NCBI GenBank assembly: GCA_016712675.1
Contig: JADJQR010000001.1
Coordinates: 4,464,001-4,528,000, forward strand
Direction of reading: 5' to 3'
DNA length: 64,000 nt
Origin: a bacterium
GTDB taxonomy: Bacteria > Krumholzibacteriota > Krumholzibacteriia > LZORAL124-64-63
Shown here one piece after another: positions 1 to 8,031 of this stretch. The notes below the pieces were generated by a model, which was given only the letters and a program-made list of their open reading frames with translations, was not told the origin of the DNA and searched no databases. Both the position numbers and the translations under genes were made by a program. Positions within the stretch are counted from its first letter, which is position 1; every line of letters begins with the position of its first letter.

Positions 1-13
1 CAGCAGGCGCACG

Positions 14-535
14 ATGGGCGAGCAGACGCCGGCAAGATACACCGATCGCCCCTTACCGGACTACCGCCATGTTCCCGGCCGCACGCCCCACCCCACGCGT
101 GACCCCCGCGGCCACTCGTACGGCCGTCCGCCGGCGCCCGTACCCGATCTGAATGCCGCCGACTGGCGCTCCTGCACGGAATACCTGTACGGCCTGGACC
201 TGTTCAACGCCGGCTACTGGTGGGAATGCCATGAGGTGCTCGAGAATCTCTGGCATGCCGCCCGCATCGGCACGCCGGCCGGGCACGCCCTGCAGGCGGT
301 GATCCAGTGCGCTGCCGCCCATCTTAAACGTGAATGCGGACAACCGGCTGGCGCGTCGAGACTTGTGGCGCATGCGGAGACCCATGCCGCGTGGGGCGGA
401 CGGCTGGCTCTGGGCCTTGACCTGCGGCTGCTGGTGGCCGCCACACGCGCCCATGTGGCGGGAGCTTCCCCCCCCGTGACGCTGGCTGTCACGGCCGCGC
501 CACGAACGACTGGCGACAGGCTGGAAGATTTGTAG
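14..535 (+). CDS. DUF309 domain protein
   Basis: A 173-residue soluble protein. Residues 63-80 read LFNAGYWWECHEVLENLW, the hallmark of the DUF309 family (small helical proteins, function unproven), followed by an Ala-rich helix with the family's conserved AAAHLKRE-type stretch. The first 45 residues are Pro/Arg-rich and unlike the core, so the true start may be internal or the gene may continue left of the window. No signal peptide is visible. The next gene starts 64 bases downstream on the same strand, but nothing in the sequences links the two functions. The family call is fairly sure; the role is unknown. Confidence 0.8.
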   Translation: MGEQTPARYTDRPLPDYRHVPGRTPHPTRDPRGHSYGRPPAPVPDLNAADWRSCTEYLYGLDLFNAGYWWECHEVLENLWHAARIGTPAGHALQAVIQCAAAHLKRECGQPAGASRLVAHAETHAAWGGRLALGLDLRLLVAATRAHVAGASPPVTLAVTAAPRTTGDRLEDL

Positions 536-599
536 TATTGTCGCCCGTATCCCCCGCGCTGGACGGGGTAGTCGCCCGCCCCCAACCGGAGCCGAGACG

Positions 600-1184
600 A
601 TGTTGCGACTGTCCCTCCGACGCCACGCCGGCGCCCTGCCATTGCTGGCGAGCCTCGCGCTGGTCCTGACAGCGACGCTGGCCCCCACCCACGCGCACGC
701 CAGCAACTACGTCGGCGATACGATGGACGACTTCACCCTGCTGGATGTCGACGGGGTGCCGGTGTCGCTCTACGACTTCGCGGGCGACATCATCGTCGTG
801 AATTTCTTCGCCACCTGGTGCCCCGGCTGCAACGAGGAGGCGCAGAGCCTCGAGCACGAGATCTGGCAGGAATACCGCGATGACGGCGTGACCGTGCTGG
901 CGATCGACCTGCAGGAACAGGTGGGCGTGGTCCGGTCGTGGATCGCCGCGCAGGGCGTGACCTACCGCGTGCTGATGGCGCCGAACTGGAACGTGTTCTC
1001 GCGCTTCCCCTACGCCGGCGGCCTGCCGTACAACGCGATCATCGACCGACAGATGGTGCTGCGCTACGGCCACGTGTTCTACGAGCGCGAGGTGCTCCTG
1101 CAGATGCTCGACGAGCTGACCGGCCGCAGCGCCGTGCCCGTCGAATCCACCACCTGGGGCGCGGTCCGCGCACTCTACCGCTGA
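600..1184 (+). CDS. Exported thioredoxin-like (TlpA/ResA-type) protein with SWG-LYR tail
   Basis: A 194-residue protein with a signal peptide (Arg-rich start, hydrophobic 11-28, AHA-S cleavage region near 34). The AhpC/TSA-Redoxin fold follows, with the redox motif ATWCPGC (Cys74, Cys77) and the cis-Pro loop GGLPYNAIID. By family knowledge it is a periplasmic thiol-disulfide reductase or oxidoreductase, as in cytochrome c maturation or disulfide repair; no partner gene is adjacent, so the substrate is unknown. The thioredoxin domain ends near residue 175. The last 16 residues, ending TTWGAVRALYR, are not part of the fold and recur at the C-termini of the proteins at 47989-48750 and 61034-61681. 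Confidence 0.88.
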   Translation: MLRLSLRRHAGALPLLASLALVLTATLAPTHAHASNYVGDTMDDFTLLDVDGVPVSLYDFAGDIIVVNFFATWCPGCNEEAQSLEHEIWQEYRDDGVTVLAIDLQEQVGVVRSWIAAQGVTYRVLMAPNWNVFSRFPYAGGLPYNAIIDRQMVLRYGHVFYEREVLLQMLDELTGRSAVPVESTTWGAVRALYR

Positions 1185-1285
1185 CCGGCGGCGCCAACGG
1201 CCGGCGCGATGCCGCCGTGACTCTCGGCGCGATTGTGCTACATTCCCCGCGTTCATCGCGACCCCACCCGTGCCCGGGGAGCCTC

Positions 1286-2614
1286 ATGCCGCGCCGTCTC
1301 GTCCGTCACGCCGCCCTCCGCGGCGGCCTGCTGCTCTGCGCCATGTTGGCGGGCGGTTGCGGCAATGACCGCGCGCCGTCCACCGGCCAACCGCTGGCGC
1401 GTCTGGACGCGCGCGTGGTGTTGCCGGCCGACACCTTCGACGGCGAAGGGCCGGTGGGCGCGGCGCTCGACACGACGGTCAACGGTCGCACGCTGCCGCT
1501 GGCTTCGGTGCCCGTGCAGGGCTTCAGCTCGCTGATCGCCCAGGGCAACGAGCTGCTGGCGCTGCAGGACAACGGACTGGGCACCCTGGCCAACAGCGCG
1601 GACTTCCCGCTGCGTTGGTACCGCCTGCAGCCGGACTGGGCGAACGGCACGGTGACGGTCATGGGCACGGTCGAGTTGCGGGATCCGGACCATCTGCTGC
1701 CCTTCGCGCTGGGTGGGACCGGACACCTGCGCCGGGAGCGTCGCCTTTCGGGCGCCGACCTGGATCCCGAGGCGATGGTCGCCATGGACGACGGCACGTT
1801 CTGGCTTGCCGACGAGTTCGGCCCCTCGCTCGTGCACGTGGGCGCCGACGGCGTGGTGCTGGACAAGCCGGCACACGTGGCCGTGCCGGCCGCGCTGCGC
1901 GTGTTCGCGCGCGGCTCACCCTACCTGCGGACGCCCGACCATCCGGATTTCCGCGATCTGCGCGACGACGCCTCGCGGCGCGACCTGGCGAACCTGCCGC
2001 GTAGCGGCGGCATCGAGGGCCTGGCGCGCTCGAACGACGGGACGCTGCTCTACGCGGCGATCGAGAAGGGGATGCTGGACGACACGGACGCGGCGCGGCG
2101 CGTGATCCTGGAGTTCGATCCGGTGCGCCGCAACGCCACCGGGCGAGCCTGGTTCTACCGCGCGACCGCGGCGGGCGTGTCGCTCTCCTCGCTCGAGGCC
2201 GACGGCACCGGCGGCCTGCTGGTGCTCGAGCGCGACGCGACGGAAGGCCGGCAAGCCGCGATCAAGCGCATCTACCGCGTGGTGCCGGGCCGGACTGAGG
2301 CCGACGGCTTCCTGGCCAAGACGCTGGTCTGCGACCTGCTGTCGATCACGGACGATCGCGGCCTGACGCGGCGCCAGCGCGGCACGCTGGGGCTGGGCGA
2401 GCGCTTCTCGCTGCCCCACGTGACGCCCGAGTGCCTGTTGGTGCTGGACGCCTCGACGCTGGTGGTTGCCGTCGACAACAACTACCCGTTCAGCGCCGGG
2501 CGTCGCGCCGGCAAGCCGGACGACAACGAGATCGTCCGTTTGCGGCTGGACGTTCCGCTGCACGAAGCGGGGGCGGCCGTGGCGGCTGCCCCCGCTGATC
2601 GCACCTCGCGGTGA
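1286..2614 (+). CDS. Esterase-like activity of phytase family lipoprotein
   Basis: A 442-residue protein. The ATG at 1286 is chosen because it opens directly on a lipoprotein signal peptide with lipobox LAGGC. The mature part has the phytase-like beta-propeller repeats of the PF13449 family: GADLDPEAMVAMDDGTFW followed by LADEFGPS, then GIEGLARSNDGTLLYAAIE, and a C-terminal GKPDDNEIVRL. Family members are predicted secreted phosphoesterase-like propellers, though enzymatic activity has rarely been shown. The gene ends 14 bases before the convergent gene at 2628; a short GCCCCG/CGGGGC inverted repeat (2621-2637) lies between and over the two stops. Family assignment is good; the substrate is unknown. 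Confidence 0.85.
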   Translation: MPRRLVRHAALRGGLLLCAMLAGGCGNDRAPSTGQPLARLDARVVLPADTFDGEGPVGAALDTTVNGRTLPLASVPVQGFSSLIAQGNELLALQDNGLGTLANSADFPLRWYRLQPDWANGTVTVMGTVELRDPDHLLPFALGGTGHLRRERRLSGADLDPEAMVAMDDGTFWLADEFGPSLVHVGADGVVLDKPAHVAVPAALRVFARGSPYLRTPDHPDFRDLRDDASRRDLANLPRSGGIEGLARSNDGTLLYAAIEKGMLDDTDAARRVILEFDPVRRNATGRAWFYRATAAGVSLSSLEADGTGGLLVLERDATEGRQAAIKRIYRVVPGRTEADGFLAKTLVCDLLSITDDRGLTRRQRGTLGLGERFSLPHVTPECLLVLDASTLVVAVDNNYPFSAGRRAGKPDDNEIVRLRLDVPLHEAGAAVAAAPADRTSR

Positions 2615-2627
2615 GGCCCGGCCCCGG

Positions 2628-3107
2628 CTAGCGGGGCGCTTGGACCAGCTCACCCACCTCCGGGCTGGTATCGCTCGGCTCTTTCACGACGTCGCTCCGG
2701 GACTGCGAGCTGGGCATCTCCGGCTCGAGCATCCGCACGTTCCAGCCCACCATCGTCTCGCCGAAGCGCGGCCCCATCACGATCGCGACGCGGCCCTCCT
2801 GCAGGGCCGCCTCCTGGCCGTCGGGCCCCAGCACGGTGGCGTCCTGGCGCAGTTGCAGTTCCAGGTCGCCGACCATCCAGCCGGTCTGGCCGTCGCGCCG
2901 CAGCGTCCCGCGGTGGAAGCTCATCGAGGGATCGCGGTCGAGGCGCTGCGCCTTCGTGTACATCGCCGGCATCTCGGTGCGTTTCTCGCCGGTTTGCCCG
3001 TTGTCCTTGTTCCGGTCGCGGCGCGCCTTGCCCGCGTCGGCATCGGAGGCCATCAGGGCACCCGTGGCCACGCAGAGCGCCGCGATGATCGCCGTCTTGG
3101 TCTTCAT
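2628..3107 (-). CDS. Small exported protein, last gene of the minor-pilin operon
   Basis: A 159-residue protein with a signal peptide (MKTKTAIIAALCVATGALM, Ala-rich to about 25) followed by a very basic linker (KARRDRNKDNG). The mature part has no recognised domain. It contains several acidic/basic beta-strand-like stretches and a C-terminal Ser/Pro-rich tail. It lies 47 bases downstream of the PilY1-like gene on the same strand, so co-transcription with the pilus operon is likely and a role in pilus biogenesis or PilY1 function is possible. That role is inference from position only. Confidence 0.6.
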   Translation of the reverse strand: MKTKTAIIAALCVATGALMASDADAGKARRDRNKDNGQTGEKRTEMPAMYTKAQRLDRDPSMSFHRGTLRRDGQTGWMVGDLELQLRQDATVLGPDGQEAALQEGRVAIVMGPRFGETMVGWNVRMLEPEMPSSQSRSDVVKEPSDTSPEVGELVQAPR

Positions 3108-3154
3108 GTCCGATCCTCCCGTATCTGGCACGGCGCCGGGCGCCGGCAGTTGGT

Positions 3155-5902
3155 CTAGGGAATCACCGCCGCCGGCGCCGCCTGGACGTGGTCGAAGCTC
3201 TCCTGCCACGAGCGCACGTTCATGCGCTGGAACTGGGCGGCGATGGGTTCGACCGAGATGCGCGCATCGCTCGACTGCACGACGACGTTCCCGCTGGACA
3301 GGTCCACCACCGGGTACGAGGCGATGCCGTTGCCCAGATCGGTCACCCGGTCGTCGAGGTCGCCCTGTTCGTCGGTCTTGTCGCCGCTGTCGTAGCGCAT
3401 CTGGTACAGGAACGACTTGCCGCCGGCCACGCACGCATCCGTGTCGGGCGCGAAGGACGTGAAGATGACCGTCTCGGCCACGACCACGGCCGGTTGCGTC
3501 ACCCGCTCGCCCTCCATCTGCTCCAGCTCGATGTACCAGCCGGCAGAGTTGCCCAGGTCGGCCACCGAAGTGGTCTGGTTGCGCAGGTCCCCGAGGTCGG
3601 CGGTGGAGCCGTCCCGGTGGTCGATCACGCAGACGAAGTCCTGCGGTGCGACCGTGAGCATGTCCGAGTCCTCGAGGTAGGCGCCGGTCCCGAAGTAGAC
3701 GTACACGTTGTCGTTCGGGCCGTACGCCACGGACGGATTCGCCGTGATCTCGACGTTGCCACGGTACAGCGTCGACATCGCCCAGCCATCCGGGTCCGGA
3801 TTCTGGAGCGTGTCGAAACGGTACACCGAGCCGAAGAGGTCGGCGGCGTAGACGTAGTCCGCGCTGTCGTCGAGGTCCACGTCGAGCGAGACCGGCCGCG
3901 TGGCCTTGTTGCGCGCCGCGTGCGGGTTGGCGCTGAGCTGCCGCGACCCGAGCAGGTGCCCGTCCTCGACGCGGTAGCCGTGGACCCACGACTCCATGGT
4001 CGTGCGGTCCAGCCCGCTGCCCACCAGCGCCATGGCCGTGCCGTTGATGGTCACCAGTTCGACTTCGGAGGTGAAGGTCATCCCATACGGCAGCGTTTTC
4101 TGCCACAACAGGCTCGGGCTGTCGGGGTCGGTCACGTCCAACGCGAACACGGCGGCGCCGCCCTGCCGCCCACCGCTGGCCAGGACCGTCCGCCACGAAC
4201 CGTTGATCTGCATGTCGCGAACGGTCACCGTCTGGTCCACGGAGTACTTGTGGCAATAGAAGGAGTCGGCCATCACCGCGAATGCGGGCAGCGCGAACTG
4301 GGGCACGAACGCCCAGCGCTCCTCACCGGTGTTGGCGTCGAAAGCGTGGAGCATGCCGTCGTTGGCGCCCACGTAGACCATCTTGCGCCGAATCTCCTGG
4401 CGGTTGTAGAACTCCTGATAGGACTCCTCGACCAGGTAGCCCGCCGGAGCGCCCACCACGACCGGCGTCGAATGGATGATCGGGCCCAGGAGCCAGCCGC
4501 GGCGGTTGCGCAGTCCCGCCACGTCGTTGCCGCGACCCCAATTGATCAGATCGCCGGCTTCGAGGTCGGTGGCGGCGCCCATGGTCGAGCGGAGGTTCGA
4601 GGCGTTGTCGACCGTGAAGTTGAACACGTGATCGTCGATGGCGGTGAAGATGGTGCGCGAGTCCGTGGTGCGGCCGCGCAGGAGCGCGCCCGCCTCCCAG
4701 ATGGCGGCGTCCCCCGTCTGGTACGGCAGCCTGTAGCATTCCATGAAGCCGTCCCAGTCGATCGGCATGAACTTGCCGCGGTACAGGCGGTCGTCGGAGC
4801 CCTGCTCGGTCGACACGACGGCCACGGCCGAGCCGGCCGAGATCCGCCGCAGGATGTCCTGGATCGCCAGTTCGAGCGACGAGCGCAGCTCCGTCGCGTT
4901 CGAGGCCTGGTAGTAGATGCCGTTGCCCTTTGTGGCCGCGCCTTCCAGCAGCTCGTGGTCGACGGAGAAGCCCACCACGTAGGTGCTGACGGTCTGGTCG
5001 TCATCCAGGTCCGGGCGAAGGTCGCGGTTCTGCATGTACCAGACCACGTCGTCGAAATAGTGCGAGCAGTCGAGACTGTTCGCGTAGCCGGTGCCCAGCG
5101 ACGTGCAGTCGCCCGGATCAAGGCCATCGCCGTCGGCGTCCTGCAGATAGCCGCTGACGCCAAGGTCCATCGTCGGCATACCGTCGGTGACCACGATCAT
5201 GAAATTGTGTTGGCAGGCCACGGTGATCGGGGCGTAGCGGCCGCTGTCGGAGTAGTAGTCGAGGACGGTCTCGGCCGCCTCGCCCAGCGGCGTCCAGGCG
5301 TCGGCGGTGATGTCGTCGATCTGGTCCACCAGGGTCGCACGGTCGGCGCCACAGTTGGCGATGATGCGCCCGCCATCGTCGTAGTTGAAGACCGTCAGGC
5401 CGAAGTCCAGGCGGTCGGAGCGGCCCACCAGGTCGGTGAGCACGGACTTCAACAGCTGGATCCGGGTCTCTTGCGGCAGTGCGGCACGCTGCGCGGCGGT
5501 CGCGTGCCCGTAGAAGATCCAGTTCAGGTAGTTGCCCGAATAGCGGCCATCCTCGCCGTTGTCGGACGTCACCAGCCATGCCTTCGGCGTCGACGACCAC
5601 GTCGACTTGAAGCTGCGCGGCGAATACTCCTTCGTGCTGCCCACATAGTAGGTGGTCGTGCGCGTGAAGTTGCCCGTGTAGGCCACGTTCGGGTCGTAGT
5701 CCGGGTGGAGAATCGGCTCGTTCATCGACCCCGAGTTGTCAGCCAGGATCATCACGTTGCCGCCGTTGAGACCCTGCTTGACGAACAGCGGGATCTCGCA
5801 ATCCACCGCGAACGCCCCGGTCGTCGGCAGCAGCAACAGCGTCACCGCCAGCAGCAGCCGGGCGGGCCGCGTCGGGTTCGGGATGCGGATTTCGTTCCTC
5901 AT
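3155..5902 (-). CDS. pilY1: PilY1-like type IV pilus tip/assembly protein
   Basis: A 915-residue exported protein. The ATG at 5902 is chosen because it is preceded by GAAAGAGG and starts the signal peptide, which is hydrophobic at 15-31. An N-terminal von Willebrand A domain begins at residue 51 with a MIDAS motif DNSGS (55-59); further VWA elements include VVTDGMPT. The C-terminal half is the PilY1 beta-propeller: VYVGANDGMLHAFDANTGEE with a following WAFVP, then a calcium-site-like DVDLDDSADYVYAADLFG. PilY1 proteins sit at the tip of type IV pili, control extension and retraction, and act in adhesion or surface sensing. The position directly after four minor pilin-like genes supports the call. 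Confidence 0.93.
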   Translation of the reverse strand: MRNEIRIPNPTRPARLLLAVTLLLLPTTGAFAVDCEIPLFVKQGLNGGNVMILADNSGSMNEPILHPDYDPNVAYTGNFTRTTTYYVGSTKEYSPRSFKSTWSSTPKAWLVTSDNGEDGRYSGNYLNWIFYGHATAAQRAALPQETRIQLLKSVLTDLVGRSDRLDFGLTVFNYDDGGRIIANCGADRATLVDQIDDITADAWTPLGEAAETVLDYYSDSGRYAPITVACQHNFMIVVTDGMPTMDLGVSGYLQDADGDGLDPGDCTSLGTGYANSLDCSHYFDDVVWYMQNRDLRPDLDDDQTVSTYVVGFSVDHELLEGAATKGNGIYYQASNATELRSSLELAIQDILRRISAGSAVAVVSTEQGSDDRLYRGKFMPIDWDGFMECYRLPYQTGDAAIWEAGALLRGRTTDSRTIFTAIDDHVFNFTVDNASNLRSTMGAATDLEAGDLINWGRGNDVAGLRNRRGWLLGPIIHSTPVVVGAPAGYLVEESYQEFYNRQEIRRKMVYVGANDGMLHAFDANTGEERWAFVPQFALPAFAVMADSFYCHKYSVDQTVTVRDMQINGSWRTVLASGGRQGGAAVFALDVTDPDSPSLLWQKTLPYGMTFTSEVELVTINGTAMALVGSGLDRTTMESWVHGYRVEDGHLLGSRQLSANPHAARNKATRPVSLDVDLDDSADYVYAADLFGSVYRFDTLQNPDPDGWAMSTLYRGNVEITANPSVAYGPNDNVYVYFGTGAYLEDSDMLTVAPQDFVCVIDHRDGSTADLGDLRNQTTSVADLGNSAGWYIELEQMEGERVTQPAVVVAETVIFTSFAPDTDACVAGGKSFLYQMRYDSGDKTDEQGDLDDRVTDLGNGIASYPVVDLSSGNVVVQSSDARISVEPIAAQFQRMNVRSWQESFDHVQAAPAAVIP

Positions 5903-5957
5903 GATCGCCTCTTTCGCCGGCGTGCCGGTCATGCTGCCTCTACCCCCTGCAAACATC

Positions 5958-6419
5958 TCAGTAGCCCACCTTGAACAGGCGGCTGACGACGACGTCGACC
6001 CCGCTCTGGCCGGTGCGGCTGGCCTGCCCGATGGCGGCAATGCGGTAGTCGAAGTCCTGGTATTCCGGACCCCAGCCCGGCTTGGGCGCGCGCCGGGTGA
6101 AGTTCACGTCGTAGTTGAACTGCTGCGAGCCCTCGACATTGGTCGTCGGCTGGCTCCGGACGGCCATGGTGGCGAAGTCCAGGATCTGCGGCGGCTGGTT
6201 CGACGTGCGCACGAAGTTGATGGCCGCCTCGCCGCCCGCGTCGGCCGCGAACACCGAGCGCATGTGTACGGCCTCGGCCTGCGTGACCTTCTTCTCGGAC
6301 GTCGCCAGCCAGGCGGCGCCGACCGCCAGCACGCTCAGGACCAGGACCACGAGCAGCGCCGTGACCATCGCGAAGCCGTCGCGGTCGACATCGACCTGGA
6401 TCCGGATGCGGTTCCTCAT
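5958..6419 (-). CDS. PilX-like minor pilin protein
   Basis: A 153-residue protein with a short basic N-terminus, then one strongly hydrophobic helix (about 17-38, AMVTALLVVLVLSVLAVGAA). The helix is followed by a Glu/Ala-rich segment typical of the PilX/T4P accessory family, where the N-terminal helix packs into the pilus. The usual GFTLVE processing motif is replaced by DGFAMVTALL, as expected for PilX-type proteins. It lies between the PilW-like and PilY1-like genes, the standard order of minor-pilin operons. The N-terminus closely resembles that of the PilY1-like gene (MRN-IRI). The soluble domain gives no specific match. Confidence 0.8.
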   Translation of the reverse strand: MRNRIRIQVDVDRDGFAMVTALLVVLVLSVLAVGAAWLATSEKKVTQAEAVHMRSVFAADAGGEAAINFVRTSNQPPQILDFATMAVRSQPTTNVEGSQQFNYDVNFTRRAPKPGWGPEYQDFDYRIAAIGQASRTGQSGVDVVVSRLFKVGY

Positions 6420-6433
6420 GCCAGCTCTCCTGC

Positions 6434-7024
6434 CTACTGGTTGCGCATGGCGATGCGCGTGGTGTAGCTCGTGTACTCGTGTTCCCGCGCCGCGCCGACC
6501 ATGACCAGGTCGACCGAGCGGATCAGGGCGCGGTCGGTGGCGCTCAGCGGCAGCGCGTTCAGCAGGTTCCCGTCCGCGTCGTAGTAGTTGAACTGCAGGT
6601 TCGTCAGGTCGCGCAGGATGACGGTATTGGCGCCCCCGACGGTTCGCGTGAGGTCGCCCGTGCCTGCGTCGAAGGCGTAGGTGACGTCCTCGTCGGGGTT
6701 GGTGTCCGCGGTGTCGGTGTCCCCGTTGAGGTCCATCACGCAGCGGAACGAGTTGACGTCCGCGGCCGGGAACGCCTCGAAGCCGACCGCGGTCGGATCG
6801 CACCCCGCCGAACGGATCTCGCGCGTCACCAGCGACATCACCGCGCGCAGCCCCTGCTGGTACTGCGCCTTCTGGCGGGTGCTGGAGTAGCTCCGGCGCG
6901 ACTCGGTCAGGAACCCGAACACGACGCCGATGATCACGCCGAAGATCACCAGCGCCACCATCAGCTCGACGACGGTCATGCCCGCGCGACCTACCCGCAG
7001 CCTGCTGTCCTTCGCCATCTCCAT
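6434..7024 (-). CDS. PilW-like minor pilin
   Basis: A 196-residue prepilin-type protein. The start at 7024 is chosen over 7018 because GGAGG lies 6 bases upstream of it. The class III signal is RAGMTVVELMVALVIFGV, with Glu at +5 of the mature protein and a long hydrophobic helix. The soluble domain has the PilW-type EIRSAGCDPT stretch and a run with NLQFNYYDADGN near the C-terminus. PilW-type minor pilins help prime pilus assembly with PilV/X/FimT and PilY1. The gene is 14 bases upstream of the PilX-like gene and 20 bases after the PilV-like gene. Confidence 0.88.
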   Translation of the reverse strand: MEMAKDSRLRVGRAGMTVVELMVALVIFGVIIGVVFGFLTESRRSYSSTRQKAQYQQGLRAVMSLVTREIRSAGCDPTAVGFEAFPAADVNSFRCVMDLNGDTDTADTNPDEDVTYAFDAGTGDLTRTVGGANTVILRDLTNLQFNYYDADGNLLNALPLSATDRALIRSVDLVMVGAAREHEYTSYTTRIAMRNQ

Positions 7025-7044
7025 GCCGATCCTCCGCTGTGCGC

Positions 7045-7428
7045 TCAGCGCATCGACACCAGATTCGAGACGACCAGCGTCTCGACGGCGTCCTTGTTCT
7101 GCCAGGTGGCGGTGACGGTCACGCGGTCCAGCCCGAAGGCGACGTTGTCCACCTGGGCCACCCAGGTGATGGCGCCTTCGGTGCCATTCTCGTTCACGAT
7201 GTTTCCGAACCCCTGGCTCTTCAGCCGCTCCAGCTGCATCTGGGCCACGGCAATGCCCTGCGTGTGTCGGTCGGCCTCGTTGACCTCGCCGCGCGCCCGG
7301 TGCTGGATGATCGCGATGGGCAGCACGCCCACCGACAGGATCACCAGCACCATCATGATCTCGACCAGCGTGAAGCCCTCGCGTCCGGGTCGCCGGCCGT
7401 GAGCCCACCGTTTCAGCTTGCGCCACAT
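7045..7428 (-). CDS. PilV-like minor pilin
   Basis: A 127-residue prepilin. The cytoplasmic leader ends in REGFTLVEIMMVLVILSVGV, the canonical prepilin peptidase site with Glu at +5, followed by LPIAIIQHRARGEVNEADRH, typical of the PilV family. It is cleaved and N-methylated by PilD in known systems. The stop is 20 bases before the PilW-like start and the ATG is 3 bases after the FimT stop, so translation is probably coupled. Confidence 0.88.
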   Translation of the reverse strand: MWRKLKRWAHGRRPGREGFTLVEIMMVLVILSVGVLPIAIIQHRARGEVNEADRHTQGIAVAQMQLERLKSQGFGNIVNENGTEGAITWVAQVDNVAFGLDRVTVTATWQNKDAVETLVVSNLVSMR

Positions 7429-7431
7429 GAG

Positions 7432-7848
7432 CTAGTGCACCTCCACGAGGCCCGTCGGCATCAGCGTGATCTGCCTGGTGCCGGCCGGGTTCGACAACGT
7501 GAAGACGACCGGATCGGCCATGCCCCACGGGTAGAAGTCCGCTGTCTGGGCGGCGTCGAGCCCCGCCCCGGCGCAGAAGGAGTAGTCGCGGATCAGCACG
7601 CCGGAGTTCGGATTCCTCAGCGTGTAGCCCGCCTCGGTGACCGAGAAGCGCAGGATCTGCGCGTTCGAGACCGAAAGGGACCGTGCATACTGCAGGTCCG
7701 CCACCATGCGATCCGCCTGCGTGGCCAGCCGGTTGGAAGCCAGGTAGCGGAAGAACGGCGGGGCGGCCATGGCCGCCATCACGCCCACCAGCGAGATGAC
7801 CAGCATCATCTCGACGAGCGTAAATCCTTGTCGCGATGTGCGTTTCAT
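7432..7848 (-). CDS. FimT/GspH-type minor pilin, first gene of the operon
   Basis: A 138-residue prepilin; the ATG at 7848 has AAGGGAAGGG upstream. The class III signal is RQGFTLVEMMLVISLVGVMA. It is followed by FFRYLASNRLATQADRMVAD, a good match to the GspH/FimT family, with a C-terminal PAGTRQITLMPTGLVE. FimT/GspH pseudopilins join the initiating minor-pilin complex, and FimT can bind DNA in competence systems. A sigma-54-like promoter lies about 120 bases upstream (7968-7984). Confidence 0.9.
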   Translation of the reverse strand: MKRTSRQGFTLVEMMLVISLVGVMAAMAAPPFFRYLASNRLATQADRMVADLQYARSLSVSNAQILRFSVTEAGYTLRNPNSGVLIRDYSFCAGAGLDAAQTADFYPWGMADPVVFTLSNPAGTRQITLMPTGLVEVH

Positions 7849-7967
7849 GGGTACGCCCTTCCCTTGCGGGATCGCTGCCGATGCCCGGGCCCGCTGCCTT
7901 GTCGTCGGCGACGGGTCGTCCTTTCGGACCTTTATCGGCCGGATCTGCCGGAACCTCAGCGATTTCG

Positions 7968-7984
7968 TGCAAGGGGTATGCCCC
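7968..7984 (-). promoter_or_regulatory. Sigma-54 (RpoN) promoter for the minor-pilin operon
   Basis: On the minus strand the sequence reads GGGGCATACCCCTTGCA. The -24 GG and the -12 GC are exactly 10 bases apart, and the flanks match GGCA and TTGCA of the sigma-54 consensus. It points at the FimT start 120 bases downstream, giving an expected leader of about 110 bases. Sigma-54 control of type IV pilin genes is known in other bacteria (PilR). The activator is not in this window. Confidence 0.6.
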
Positions 7985-8031
7985 AAGGGGCACAAAGTGG
8001 ATTACTGAAGTGATCTTTAGCGGGCGGCAGG

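Noticed and set aside
3188-5974. Long open frame (928 codons) opposite pilY1
   Set aside because: High-GC shadow of pilY1; its protein is rich in Arg/Val/His/Gly without fold features, while the minus frame has complete PilY1 domains.
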